From Herbidospora mongoliensis (GTDB lineage Bacteria > Actinomycetota > Actinomycetes > Streptosporangiales > Streptosporangiaceae), in contig NZ_BBXD01000026.1 in NCBI RefSeq assembly GCF_001570545.1, forward strand, positions 1 through 64,000: 64,000 nucleotides of DNA, given 5' to 3'. Of this stretch, positions 27,201-36,591 are shown piece by piece. The number at the start of each line of letters is the position of its first letter. The first letter of the stretch is position 1. The position numbers and the translations under genes were made by a program. The notes beneath the pieces are model-generated. The model ran no database searches. It saw nothing but the letters and a program-made list of their open reading frames with translations, and was not told the origin of the DNA.

Positions 27201-29542
27201 TAGTTGACGACGACCAGTCCGGTGTCCTCTAGGTTCGGCTGGGTCTTCCGCGGCCCGCCGCTGGTCTCCATCAGCACACCCGTCTTGAGATACCTGAGGT
27301 AGCGTCCCCTGGACTTGCTTGCTCCCTCGTGTGGGTCGAAACCTCCCCCGCCATCGGTATTTCGGGAGAACTTCGGAACCGTGCCGGTCGCCTTCATCTG
27401 CTCAAACGCGGCGTCCGCCATCTCGCCGGTGTCCAACGCGCCCTCGCGGGTAAGGGCGCCCTTGGCGGCGAGTCCGGAAATGATCGCGCGGCGCACATGG
27501 AACCGGCGGGACATCGACCGCATGTGCGCGGCCTGGAACGAGGAGTCCTGCTGATTGTCGGTGAACGCCATCACCTGTGGCTTGGCATGCCCTGGCCCAG
27601 TGTCCTGCCGATTCAACATGCCCTCGACGAGCACGTCCGTTGCAGTGGCCCTACCGACCGTGCCGACTTGGAAGAACTTGTTGTACTCCGAGTGCGACGC
27701 GTCATACCGGACACCGCAAGAGGGGCACAGCAGCATCGGGGCCGCTACCATCACCGCATCCCGGACCTGTGCGTGACCGCAGTTTCCGTCCCATTCGCCG
27801 CACCTGCCGCACACCCGCGACAGGCGGGGCACCGCGCCTTCGCGGCCTTTCTTCGGGGTCACCCCGTTCTTGTAGGTGTCTTTGGGGTCAATCGGTGCGG
27901 AATCCTGGTCCCACTCGTCGGTCATCACATAGACCGCGTCGCCGTCCTCGGCCGCGGCGAGGAAGTCCCGGGAAACGAGGTGCTGTCCAGCGTCCTCGGC
28001 GACGTAGAAGTCCTGGCCGCAGGACTGACAGAACACGACCGGGAACGCGGGCACCCCGGCGAGCTCATCATCGGCGCACCCCCCGCACGTCGATTCGCCC
28101 TGTTCGGACAGATGCGGCGGGTCCTCCGACACCAGGCATCGCGTGACCGGCAGGCCCTGGGAGAAGAACGCGTGCGCCTTCGGGGTGAGCAGGCCCACCG
28201 GGTCGCCCTTCGGGCCGGGCGTCTTCACCGCCGAGGCCAGCATCAGGGCCCCCTCGATCTCCGCCCAGGCCACGTCCGGGGACGCACCGGGACGGACCTG
28301 CTCCACGTACCGCTCCGTAAGTAGCTTCGCCGAAAGAACCCCACCCCACAGGGCACGCTCCAGCCACGCAACCGGCAGACATGACCGCACCGCGTCGACC
28401 GTTACCGGGCCACCCAACAAACCCGGTCCAAGCAGACCAGTTGTCTCCTCGTCGGTACCGGCAGCCGCTGCCTTGGCAACGACCTCCGGGGAAATCGGCG
28501 AAGCCGCGAGGAAAAGCCCGCCGGACGCAGGGTCATCTGTCTCGTACTGTCCGTAGGACTCCCGCACGACGTGCTTAGGCAGGAACGGCTCTCCAAACAG
28601 CTTGCCCGCGAACCCGGCGATGACCGCGCTGGCTTCCGCCGGGTCGCCTGAGTCGACGGTCGCTGACGTGCCGATACACCGCAGCGATCCCGCTGTGCCC
28701 GTCCGCGCCTTGAACCGGCGCACTAGCAGCGCCATGTCTGCGCCCTGGTGACCGGAGTAGGTGTGCATCTCATCGAGGACGAGGAACCTCAGCCGTCCGC
28801 CGCGGCTGAGGGTTTCGAAAAGGGTCGCGTCCTCACGCCGCACGAGCGCGTACTCGAGCATCTTGAAGTTCGTCAGCAAGATGTCGCACCCGCCGCCGTG
28901 CAAGGTGTCCCGGTCGATGACCTCGCTGTCATAGGGCGTGTCCCGGCCGGTGAGTTGTTTGAAGTCCTTCATCGCCCCCTCGGGGGTGGTCTTCAATGAG
29001 CCGGTGTAATTGCACACCGTCAGCCCCGAACCGGCCAACCGTGCCGCGATGTCCTCGTACTGGCTGTTCGCCAGCGCGTTCATAGGGTAGATGATCACCG
29101 CGACCGGGGACCGGAACGCCCCCTCATCACGGCCCGCAGCCAACATCAGGGCGGTCGAGACAATCGGCATGTAGAACGTGAAGGACTTACCCGACCCGGT
29201 GCCCGTGGTCACTGCCGTGTTGACCCCGGCCATGACCTGCCTGATCGCGCTCTCCTGGTGCACGAACGGCGACACCGGACCGCTGCCCACATCGCCATGC
29301 TTGCGGGTGAACACCGTAAGCACACCAGGGTCCAGGACACCCTCGTCGACCAGGGACTGCAGGGAACAGCCGTCCGCGAACGGCTTCGCCAACGTGAGAA
29401 ACGGCTCCCGATACAGCAGTCGACCCTCACGCCGCTTGGCCTGCACCCAGTCCCGGATGGCGGGGTTCTTGTAGAACTGGAACGAGTCGACGTACCGCTC
29501 GTAGTCCCCGCGCAGCCCGGCCAACATCGCCAACGGGTGCAT
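24236..29542 (-). CDS. Giant SF2 helicase with DUF1998/MZB region and C-terminal nuclease-like domain (DrmA-DrmB-like fusion)
   Basis: The protein has 1768 residues. Walker A TGTGSGKS at 113-120, DEMH at 257-260, GTSAT at 291-295, and a late arginine motif QRQGRAGR make a DEAD-type helicase. Cys-rich zinc segments follow (CQSCGQDFY, CGRCGEWDGNCGH, CPSCGVRYD, CTRCAGRW). The DUF1998/MZB part has the HTSCYECLRSFYNQWHHDVL motif. The last 115 residues (KTEEKMVAAIRAAGV, VHLAVFLDGGIHD, DAGYSILVIRHNDL) resemble Vsr/DUF559 endonucleases. In DISARM these helicase and DUF1998 parts are two proteins, DrmA and DrmB; here they are one chain. Its ATG shares one base with the methylase stop, so it is translated with it. 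Confidence 0.8.
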   Translation of the reverse strand: MHPLAMLAGLRGDYERYVDSFQFYKNPAIRDWVQAKRREGRLLYREPFLTLAKPFADGCSLQSLVDEGVLDPGVLTVFTRKHGDVGSGPVSPFVHQESAIRQVMAGVNTAVTTGTGSGKSFTFYMPIVSTALMLAAGRDEGAFRSPVAVIIYPMNALANSQYEDIAARLAGSGLTVCNYTGSLKTTPEGAMKDFKQLTGRDTPYDSEVIDRDTLHGGGCDILLTNFKMLEYALVRREDATLFETLSRGGRLRFLVLDEMHTYSGHQGADMALLVRRFKARTGTAGSLRCIGTSATVDSGDPAEASAVIAGFAGKLFGEPFLPKHVVRESYGQYETDDPASGGLFLAASPISPEVVAKAAAAGTDEETTGLLGPGLLGGPVTVDAVRSCLPVAWLERALWGGVLSAKLLTERYVEQVRPGASPDVAWAEIEGALMLASAVKTPGPKGDPVGLLTPKAHAFFSQGLPVTRCLVSEDPPHLSEQGESTCGGCADDELAGVPAFPVVFCQSCGQDFYVAEDAGQHLVSRDFLAAAEDGDAVYVMTDEWDQDSAPIDPKDTYKNGVTPKKGREGAVPRLSRVCGRCGEWDGNCGHAQVRDAVMVAAPMLLCPSCGVRYDASHSEYNKFFQVGTVGRATATDVLVEGMLNRQDTGPGHAKPQVMAFTDNQQDSSFQAAHMRSMSRRFHVRRAIISGLAAKGALTREGALDTGEMADAAFEQMKATGTVPKFSRNTDGGGGFDPHEGASKSRGRYLRYLKTGVLMETSGGPRKTQPNLEDTGLVVVNYSGFTPGKIAPAVAADERLDPFLRSYAGTDPDLVEDLLRVILDVMRRQRAIVSASTDGPAAAFTDPDRFRSDVLEQLSEAAFFHGGPELPRRRTLYDEQKESRARAQYRRIAGKQMPDGSDAPQTTALTRWVKVEAGLPVDATGSAAAKRLIRQAAECLTRYGYLVSDSGGLAVDEERIRYWFAEEPQGFRCTRCAGRWILSRERACPRCVKARVQPDRTGRDDFFRSAYIGALADTTRVEAEEHTGSLDGDARKVIETRFREQTDPLNVLVCTPTMELGVDIGTLSAVYMRNVPPSPANYAQRQGRAGRAAQPATVVTFCSAQGRAASHDQYFFKRPERIIAGKIAAPRFLLDNEALIRAHMNAIILGAWAGEHDDLPREIDTWTRIDEGIGGLLPDMRDALDRFIGANRDPLIEAGTAAFQDVFDDATAVTPQLVGQAVDGFVAALDDAMGSLVDYAAELKAELDELNARADKQPLDKSERRRREAVEAIRGKIRTGDGDYHPLSWLAQRGFLPSYAFPRKALMLRFSDRERPRVRSRSIALREFAPGNSIYHLGRRYQVTRASSGRDAEAITSKVFLCRCGYYLDRDAVDTTSKCPNCQALTDQQRIYRNAMPVTDQYAVQRDSVGADAEERLRQGYNVIAAYRLPNTRVRRGTMTAGDDVSAELTVARLGFVLQANTGFVRSGEPFSLCARCRLWNPDLEHYKAGSECLPQSENLIENVVLFNDDRHDMLLLDVVAPEGVNADTHAYSLMYALQAAMGTQFGIEENELAGQVYPQAGAPQARRILLYEVDEGGIGVLDRMIDPDMWLAIAERALDILHVNRDGHPQADACHTSCYECLRSFYNQWHHDVLDRNLAFPFFLSILQRIDLATEPIGADWSEVVTAFDSKTEEKMVAAIRAAGVPAPTAAHKGLPPENPIASADLYYEGEGVHLAVFLDGGIHDAPLQSRLDVARRASLKDAGYSILVIRHNDLENGINALKSRLDH

Positions 29543-32500
29543 CAGCGCCCTCCACCGATCTCCTCGAACGCCTCGAGGCGGAGGCGCTTGCTGCGGTACT
29601 CGCCGAACTGTTTGGTCTCGATCTTCGCTAGCAGGGCGAAGTGGTCGAGCACCGTCTCGTATTCGGCCACACTTAGGCCGTATCCCTTCGCGACCAGCGC
29701 ATCCGCCGATGCATCTAGATGATTACGACGATCTGGGTTCCAAGAGGAGATGGCAACATTGACCACCGCAGCCATGGAGCGGGACGTCACCGACAGTTCC
29801 TCCGCAATTGCGCTAGCCCGTTTATCGAGTTCGCTGACGGGCGGCGCTGCGCACTGCGACGGTATCCACGTGGTCAGACTGCCTCCCGGCATGTGAATGC
29901 GTACAAGGAAGTCAAAGGTCATTGAATTCAAGATCGCCAGAGTAGTGAAGGCTTGAGCCCGCTGCACAGCCAACATCGGTAGTTTGTGTGTTGCGGGGTA
30001 TGCCGGGTAGAGGCAAGCGCGCATGATGCGCCGATCAGTCCAAGACCGTCCGATGTCCCGAAAGGCCAGGAGCGTTTCCCCTTCCCTAACGACATCAGCC
30101 AGCCGTTCTTGGGCAACCTTCTCATGCATCCAGTACCTGGGTTCGACCTCGAAGTCGGGGTTGGCGTGCTGTTGATCGGTTACCCAGGGGATGTGTGGTT
30201 TGCGGCCGTAACGGTCCTTGCCAACGAAGCCTTCGAAGGTGCGGGCGCGGTGGTCCCACCGGTTGGCCATCTGGCCTTCGTAGACGGGGAGGGCGACCCG
30301 TCCGTCGGGGTGCCGGTACCGCTTGTCCTTTCCAAGGGTGAACCCGTCGGCTTCTATCGCGGGGCCGCGCAGAAGCAGTCCCTTCTCCTTCGCCCCAGAC
30401 GAGTGAAACAGTGTGGTGTAGCGCAGTCCCCAGGGGTTGGCTCCGTCCCCCTCGGCGAAGTCCAGGGTTCCGAAGCGATCGTGCAGCTCCAATGCAAGCC
30501 TGATCTCCGCCGCGTTGTCGGTGGACAGGAGGGTGTGCGTGCGCGGCGCGACAGCGCGCAGCTCGTCACGGGACCACGCACGCAACGGCCTTGACGCCGC
30601 CTCGGAGACACCGAAGTTGAGCAGCGACGCCTGGACCGGGTCTGCGGAGGCGGGGCCAAGGTGAATCATGCTGAATCGTTCCACGGCGGCAACTGCAGGG
30701 AAGACCCGTTTGCCGTTGCGTTCCTGGTTGACCATGTCGATCACTTGCCGCACGCGCCGCTGGTCGAGCAGCCGCTTCCAGACCGGGGACTGGGCGGCGT
30801 CGGTCGCGATGCCGCTCTTGACGATGAGGCCGACGTGGCTGCTGGATCGGGCGGCGAGCTCGGTGAACAACACGTATGTGTTCGCCTCGTTGCTGGTGCG
30901 CGTGTACCGGCCGCACGTCTTGGCGTAGTGCGCGAGACGGCCCTGAAGGGCCTGGTAGGTCTTCCACCGAGCGAACAGCTGCGGGTCGGACTTTTCCAGT
31001 TCAGCGATGGCCGTCTTACGGGTCTCGCTTGTCATGGCTGCGATCGCAGGCTTGTGCTGCTTGAAGAACGGCTGCTCTTCGCCCTTGAACTGCTCCCAGG
31101 GCGGGTTGCCCAGGACGAGGTCGAATCCTCCGGCGGCGTAGGCCTCCGGGAACGCCAGCGGCCAGTGCAGAGGGTTGATATCTGAGAGAAAGGCTTCGGC
31201 CGCCTTTGCCAGTTCCTCGTCGGGGTGCCCTTCTAGAGCGGCGGCGTACTCGACACTGGTGGGTGGCCGCTGGTCGATGTCAGTCCAGAAGAACGCGGCG
31301 GTCCACAGGTCCGCGGTCTTCTTCCACCAGGCATACTCATCGCTGGCCCGCCACGATCGGTACGCGGCGGCCTTGCGGCGTACATCGGCGGGGGTGTGCT
31401 CGTCGGCGTGCAACTCGTTGGGAAGTGTCAGGGTGAACGCGACATCGCCCTGCTGGAACAGGTCGGCGCCGGAGGCCGTGAACTGCTCGTTGCGGTGCAG
31501 CGCCTTGGTCAACATCGCCCGCTCCGCACCCTTGGCCTTCTGCACTTCGTACGCGCCGTTGGCAATGCTGGTGGGCACGTCGAGCAGGGGCCAGCCGACG
31601 AGGCTGTCACCACACACGATGTGGTGGTCGAGGAACGTCAACGGCTCGTCCGGCACGACGCAGTGGATCCACAGTGCCACCTTGGCGAGCTCCGCGGCGA
31701 ACGGATCCTTCTCCGCCCCGTAGATGCACCGTTGCAGCACCTCGCGGCGGGCGTGCGCCAGGTCTGTGTCACGCGGCTCCTGAGGGGCGCTGCGCGCCTT
31801 GGCGACGGCGTACGCGATCCGGTCCAGTGCACCGATCAGGATGGCCGCGGATCCGCACGCCGGATCGATCACGCGCAGCCCCAGCAGCGCCCGAACCTGG
31901 TCGTCGGGATTATCGCCGGCCCTAGCGAGGGTGAGCTCGATCAGCGGGTCGAGCGACCGCGCAAGCAGCAGGTCGACCAGATCCGTGGGGGTGTAGTACG
32001 ACGCGAGGTCGGAGCGTTCAATGCTCAGCGGCGCCAGGTACGCCTCACCCGGCCGCACGGTCCGCCCGTCGACGACGGTGGTGATGGACGCGATGGACAG
32101 GGTGTAGTCGAGCAGGGACTCGTACACCGCGCCGAGCTCCTCGACACCGAGGTTGCGATAGTCGACGTGCATGCGGACCTGGCCGGTCTGCACGGTGCTG
32201 AGCGCCTCGATCGCTTGGGTGAGGTGCAGGTTCGGCAGTCGGGCGCCGCTGGTGAGCGGTGTCTGGATCTGGTCAAAGAGGAACCCGTTGTACGGGTACA
32301 CACCGAGTTTGGCGGCATCTTCCTCGTTGCTGAAGGCCCGGAACGTGGTCTTCAGCCCTTCCCACAGATCCATCCGACGCGGTTCAGCGTGGCCGTCGGT
32401 GGCGACCGCACGCAGCCGGGTGATGCTGTACGTCTCGTCGTAAAGCGGGCCAGCGTTGTTCAGCATGCCGCGCTGTTCCGCGAACAGCAGGAACAGCACC

Positions 32501-33447
32501 CGGTACAGCACGGTGAGGAGTTCGCGGTACAGGTGGCGACCGGTGTCCGGGTCGGCTTCCAGCCGGTGCCGCAGCCCGGGGTTGGCGTCAAGGAACCCGT
32601 TCGCGAGGACACTAATGGCCGCACGGACCTGCGGCTGCACCCGCTTTCCAGCCGCTACACCGGCGGACAGTGCTTTGGCGTGGAGCCGTTCCAGCAGGGT
32701 GTCCGGCGTATCGTCGGCGACCGGCCCCGTGCCACCAGACTCCTCGTCGCTGTCCTCACCGTTCAGATCCTCGTTGGTGGTTGCGGCTTCCGGTTGGAGG
32801 CGCTGGAACCGGGAGGCGTGGCACAGCCGCCAAAGCGCGAGAAAGTCTGGATAGCTGGCGGCTTCGAAGATCGCTATAAGGTCGAACTCGACATACCCGC
32901 GACTACGCGTGTGGTGGTAGTCGCGCAGCAGCCGCAGCATTCGCCCGTTGGTGAGGATGCCCCACCGAACCGAGGCGGCGTTCAGACACCCCTGCAGCTC
33001 TTCGTGGGGACTGCGTCTGCCCGCAACGCGGGCGTCGAGGTCAGCGGCGGCAGTGGTGTGGACCGGTGGCGCGTGCTCTCCCACCCACCCGAGATGGCTG
33101 ATGTCCCACGCATTGCCGCCGGCGACGAGCCGGGACCGCTGGTACACCGGTTGGAAACCGAGCAAGTCGAGCAGCTTGAGGACGAGCCGGTCACGGATCC
33201 GTGACACATCCATCCCGTCACGCAGTTCGTCGGCGTACGCGGACCAGATTGCGACACCCGTCCGGAACGCCGCCTCTAAGTCGGAGGCGTACTGCGCCTT
33301 TGTCGGCGACTGTCCGGCACGGTCGTTGAACGTGGCCACATCGGCGAGGAACTTGGCGTCCCCCTCGACGTCGGGTTGGCGGAGGCTATCGGTGATGACG
33401 TCGCCGATCAGTCCGCCGCTGGTGTGGACGAGGCTGACGTCGGTCAC
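29542..33447 (-). CDS. N6-adenine DNA methyltransferase, DrmMI-like (Eco57I type)
   Basis: The protein has 1301 residues from the GTG at 33447, chosen over a longer frame because GGAGGTGA lies 6 bases upstream and GTGA overlaps the DrmD stop. SAM-binding motif DPACGS is near 528-533 and the catalytic motif NPPWE near 781-785. The first 220 residues resemble a type I/IIG restriction N-terminal fold (RDRLVLKLLDLLGF, then WGILTNGRMLRLL) but the catalytic Glu-x-Lys is not evident. The C-terminal third is probably the target-recognition part (FEVEPRYWMHEK region). It should methylate host DNA and mark self in the defence operon. Confidence 0.85.
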   Translation of the reverse strand: MTDVSLVHTSGGLIGDVITDSLRQPDVEGDAKFLADVATFNDRAGQSPTKAQYASDLEAAFRTGVAIWSAYADELRDGMDVSRIRDRLVLKLLDLLGFQPVYQRSRLVAGGNAWDISHLGWVGEHAPPVHTTAAADLDARVAGRRSPHEELQGCLNAASVRWGILTNGRMLRLLRDYHHTRSRGYVEFDLIAIFEAASYPDFLALWRLCHASRFQRLQPEAATTNEDLNGEDSDEESGGTGPVADDTPDTLLERLHAKALSAGVAAGKRVQPQVRAAISVLANGFLDANPGLRHRLEADPDTGRHLYRELLTVLYRVLFLLFAEQRGMLNNAGPLYDETYSITRLRAVATDGHAEPRRMDLWEGLKTTFRAFSNEEDAAKLGVYPYNGFLFDQIQTPLTSGARLPNLHLTQAIEALSTVQTGQVRMHVDYRNLGVEELGAVYESLLDYTLSIASITTVVDGRTVRPGEAYLAPLSIERSDLASYYTPTDLVDLLLARSLDPLIELTLARAGDNPDDQVRALLGLRVIDPACGSAAILIGALDRIAYAVAKARSAPQEPRDTDLAHARREVLQRCIYGAEKDPFAAELAKVALWIHCVVPDEPLTFLDHHIVCGDSLVGWPLLDVPTSIANGAYEVQKAKGAERAMLTKALHRNEQFTASGADLFQQGDVAFTLTLPNELHADEHTPADVRRKAAAYRSWRASDEYAWWKKTADLWTAAFFWTDIDQRPPTSVEYAAALEGHPDEELAKAAEAFLSDINPLHWPLAFPEAYAAGGFDLVLGNPPWEQFKGEEQPFFKQHKPAIAAMTSETRKTAIAELEKSDPQLFARWKTYQALQGRLAHYAKTCGRYTRTSNEANTYVLFTELAARSSSHVGLIVKSGIATDAAQSPVWKRLLDQRRVRQVIDMVNQERNGKRVFPAVAAVERFSMIHLGPASADPVQASLLNFGVSEAASRPLRAWSRDELRAVAPRTHTLLSTDNAAEIRLALELHDRFGTLDFAEGDGANPWGLRYTTLFHSSGAKEKGLLLRGPAIEADGFTLGKDKRYRHPDGRVALPVYEGQMANRWDHRARTFEGFVGKDRYGRKPHIPWVTDQQHANPDFEVEPRYWMHEKVAQERLADVVREGETLLAFRDIGRSWTDRRIMRACLYPAYPATHKLPMLAVQRAQAFTTLAILNSMTFDFLVRIHMPGGSLTTWIPSQCAAPPVSELDKRASAIAEELSVTSRSMAAVVNVAISSWNPDRRNHLDASADALVAKGYGLSVAEYETVLDHFALLAKIETKQFGEYRSKRLRLEAFEEIGGGR

Positions 33448-36299
33448 CGGGTCACCTCCGGGTAGATGACGGTAACCGCGACCAGATCCAGCGAGGTGGG
33501 TTCGACCCGTTCTAGGCCGTGCGCCCACGCCGCGGATAGCTGGGCGTGCCGACGCGATAGTTCGGTGGCACGTTGCGCAGCGACGCGGTCGAGCCGCTCT
33601 CTAAGGTCCGAAGCATGAAGGATGTCGGTCGCGTCATCGAGGACGTCGTCACGGTGGCGGGTGCCGGACCCGGCGGGCGCGGCCATCACGGCCTCAGCGT
33701 CGAATGTGGTGTTCTCGCTGGTGCGGCACCCGATCGGGACGATCTCTTCGAGCAGCACAGGCGGTTCGGCCTTCGCAACGTACCGGAACAGAACGTGCAG
33801 GACAGCGGCGTGTCCCACCTGTGCTGTGGTCGTTCGGGCCGCGACCCTGCCGTGGCAGTCCGGGAGCTGTGCTCGATCCAGGGTGATGTCAATGAGCCGA
33901 CGTAGCAACGGGTGGGCCAGGTCAACGACGTCGATCTCGGGGCGGTCGATCCCGATGGAAGGGTCGAACGTGAACTGGTACCCCGCCGAAGCGAGGTCGG
34001 CCACGGGCGCGGGTGGGTGGGCGAGCCGGAACATCGCCCCTTCCTCGGTGATGTCGGCGTGCATGTCACGAAGGCACCGCAGGGTGAAGTCGCGTACCTG
34101 CTCCGTGGTGCCGGTCAACGCTCGGGACTGGTTGAGCGCGTCCTCGATCGCTGTCAGTGAGATCCTGGTCTGGCCGTAGAACGACTCATCCCGCACCCGA
34201 TCGAGCTTGTCCGTCTCCGTCAGCGATGTCTCCGCCATGCGGGCGAGCTCCTCGTCCAGGTCTCTGAGGTCACTTTCCGCTTCGTTGGTGAACAGGTCCA
34301 CAAGGCTGAGCTGTTCGGAGCTGGACCGGGCGCTGAGCCTCCCGCGGTATGCGGCGTCAGGGTCGGACAGGTGGAGCAGGATGTCGGTGTTCGCCAGGAA
34401 CGGGGGAACGAACCCGTAGTCGGCGCGCATCTGTTCGGACTTGCGAACGATCAGATACAGCAGGCTCGCGTCCAGCGGGTCGTCGAGGACGAGAGTCCGA
34501 ATCCCGACGAACGGTTCGCGCTGTTGGAACCGGTCGATGCGGCCGTTGCGTTGCTCGAGCCGGTTGGGGTTCCACGGCAGCTCGTAGTGGACGAGTTCGG
34601 CACATGCGCGTTGCAGGTTGACGCCTTCGCTGATGCAATCCGTGGCGACGAGCACAGCCCGGTCGGCCCGCTCGAACGCGGCGAACACCTCGTTGCGTTG
34701 CGCAAGATTCAGGCCGCCGTGGATCTCGAACACCCGGGTCTCTGCTGGTAACCCGTTCTTGCCCTTCCCCACGGCCCGGATCAGGTTTGTCACCAGGTAG
34801 TCGAGGGTGTCCTTGTATTTGGTGAATACGAGCACGCGTTGCGCGCGCGGGTGGGCTGCCATGCGCTCTGGAAGAAGCCGCAGGAGCGCAACCAGTTTCG
34901 GGTCCTTCCCCGGGGTGACCTTCTTTGCGAGGTCAGCGATGACACGCAGCCTTGCTACCTCGATCTCCTCTGGGAGACCGACGGATGCGTTCAGGTGTGC
35001 CGCGTCGGCTTCATCGTCTTCGGTGAAGATGAGGTCGCTGGTCGTCTCCTCCGCGAGCTTCGTCGCGGTCGTTCTAGCATCAAGGGCCGCGCCGCGGGTG
35101 AGAGCGGAGAGTCGCTTGTCGATGCTGGACCGCAGCGCCGCAGGGCTGGACAGTAGTCGTTTCTGCAGATGCGCCGCGACCCAGCGGTCGACACTGCCCG
35201 TGGCGGCGTCGTACAGGTCACCGGCGTACGCCTTGAGCTCATTGAGCAGCGCGACCATGTCAGGAGAACGCCGGAGTTCGACAATCTGCTCGTCGGCACG
35301 GCGAACTGGGAATGGAGAGGGGACACCGCGCTCGCGATACCACTCCTCGATGTCGACGCGACGACGCTGGACCACATGGTGTTCGCGAGCGGCAGCACGT
35401 TGCACGCGCGGACCATGGACCCCGTCCTGGACCAGGGCCGGGTTGAGCATCCGGAACAGCGACGCGTACGAGTCGGTGTATCCGTTGTGGGGGGTGGCGG
35501 TCAGCAGCAGCAGGTGCCTGCTCCGCGCGGCTGCTTCTTGCACGAACCCGAACCGTTCCATGTCGGGTGTAGCCCGGCCGGGTTCGGTGTGCGGCTGGGC
35601 GGCGAGATGCGCCTCGTCCACGAGGACGAGATCCCAGCCGTGGGACAGGACTTCTTCGGTGCGCGTCTTGAGGTAGTCGATGCTCGCGATGACCACATCC
35701 TGGGTGGCCCACACGCTCTGGCCTGGCAATAGGCGCCGCTCCAGTGAGGGCAACAGGTGGCCGGCGACGATCGTGGCATCGATGTGGAACATCCTGTCCA
35801 GCGTGTCGCGCCACTGGTCACGCAGGTTCGCAGGCACCACGATCAGCACCCGTCGTGCGCGCCCGCGGGCAAGCAACTCAGAGAGGATCAAGCCAGCCTC
35901 AACGGTCTTGCCCGTGCCGACATCATCCGCGATCAACAGTCGCACTCGGTCCGACCCAAGCGCCATCAGTAGCGGGACGATCTGGAAGTCGGTAGGGATC
36001 GCCCGTGAACGTTGCAACCCCAGGATGGGGGCGGTGCCATGGAGTAGGGAGAAACGGTATGCGTCGAGCAGCAGGCGCTGCTGTTGCTCATCGCCGATCG
36101 CGTTCGGGTCCGGGAACGGCAACTCTCCGGACTCGACATGTTCGAGTTCGGAGTGGAAGCGCGTGGGCCGATTATCTCTCCCGTCGAGCGCGGTGGCACC
36201 GAAGACGGACCCGTCCTGGTAGTCGACCCGCCACAGGCGTTCCCGAAGTCGAACGACTCGTCCGGGCGTCAGCAATTGCACGTCGTCGGCCTGGGTCAT
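33444..36299 (-). CDS. drmD: SNF2-like helicase, DrmD-like DISARM component
   Basis: The protein has 951 residues, ATG at 36299 with GAGGAAG 8 bases upstream. Motifs: DVGTGKT at 126-132, DEAH at 228-231, LLLLTATPHNGY at about 263-274, and the C-lobe VATDCISEGVNLQRA then QRNGRIDR at 583-590, the SNF2/Rad54-type order. The N-terminal opening (PGRVVRLRERLWRVDYQDG) looks like a small beta-barrel. This long bacterial SNF2 form next to an Eco57I-like methylase and a DUF1998 helicase is the layout of class 1 DISARM. It is the first gene of the operon. Confidence 0.83.
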   Translation of the reverse strand: MTQADDVQLLTPGRVVRLRERLWRVDYQDGSVFGATALDGRDNRPTRFHSELEHVESGELPFPDPNAIGDEQQQRLLLDAYRFSLLHGTAPILGLQRSRAIPTDFQIVPLLMALGSDRVRLLIADDVGTGKTVEAGLILSELLARGRARRVLIVVPANLRDQWRDTLDRMFHIDATIVAGHLLPSLERRLLPGQSVWATQDVVIASIDYLKTRTEEVLSHGWDLVLVDEAHLAAQPHTEPGRATPDMERFGFVQEAAARSRHLLLLTATPHNGYTDSYASLFRMLNPALVQDGVHGPRVQRAAAREHHVVQRRRVDIEEWYRERGVPSPFPVRRADEQIVELRRSPDMVALLNELKAYAGDLYDAATGSVDRWVAAHLQKRLLSSPAALRSSIDKRLSALTRGAALDARTTATKLAEETTSDLIFTEDDEADAAHLNASVGLPEEIEVARLRVIADLAKKVTPGKDPKLVALLRLLPERMAAHPRAQRVLVFTKYKDTLDYLVTNLIRAVGKGKNGLPAETRVFEIHGGLNLAQRNEVFAAFERADRAVLVATDCISEGVNLQRACAELVHYELPWNPNRLEQRNGRIDRFQQREPFVGIRTLVLDDPLDASLLYLIVRKSEQMRADYGFVPPFLANTDILLHLSDPDAAYRGRLSARSSSEQLSLVDLFTNEAESDLRDLDEELARMAETSLTETDKLDRVRDESFYGQTRISLTAIEDALNQSRALTGTTEQVRDFTLRCLRDMHADITEEGAMFRLAHPPAPVADLASAGYQFTFDPSIGIDRPEIDVVDLAHPLLRRLIDITLDRAQLPDCHGRVAARTTTAQVGHAAVLHVLFRYVAKAEPPVLLEEIVPIGCRTSENTTFDAEAVMAAPAGSGTRHRDDVLDDATDILHASDLRERLDRVAAQRATELSRRHAQLSAAWAHGLERVEPTSLDLVAVTVIYPEVTR

Positions 36300-36591
36300 C
36301 CCTATTTCTTCCTCGTCGGGGACGCTGACAAGGTATCGACTTTAGGTCACTTTCTGCGGAGTTTATTCCTTTCGATCGGATATCGGTACACCTTGGCGCA
36401 GCTTGTGCAAATAGTTAAGGCGTCCAGGCCCCCGGCCTTTTGCCATGGGTGACGTGGAACGGCTGAGCGGATGAACTCGCGAGGCCGTAGCCGCTGGGAC
36501 GTTTTGGCAGTCCAACGAGGTCCAGGCCAAAGGAACGCTGCTCCCTCATTCGAAAATCGGACTGTAACTAATCCAAAAATCGGACTGTAAC
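36300..36591. promoter_or_regulatory. Upstream region of the DISARM-like operon with 17-bp direct repeat
   Basis: No gene is seen. A 17-base unit (AAAATCGGACTGTAACT) occurs twice, at 36553-36569 and 36576-36592, 23 bases apart, immediately before the fragment at 36592. It might be an operator or the border of a lost element. The minus-strand promoter for drmD must lie in this stretch, but no confident -35/-10 pair can be picked. Confidence 0.45.

Noticed and set aside
31396-33204. Plus-strand 602-codon frame opposite the methylase
   Set aside because: It is antisense to the Eco57I-type methylase with its conserved DPACGS and NPPWE motifs; typical high-G+C shadow.
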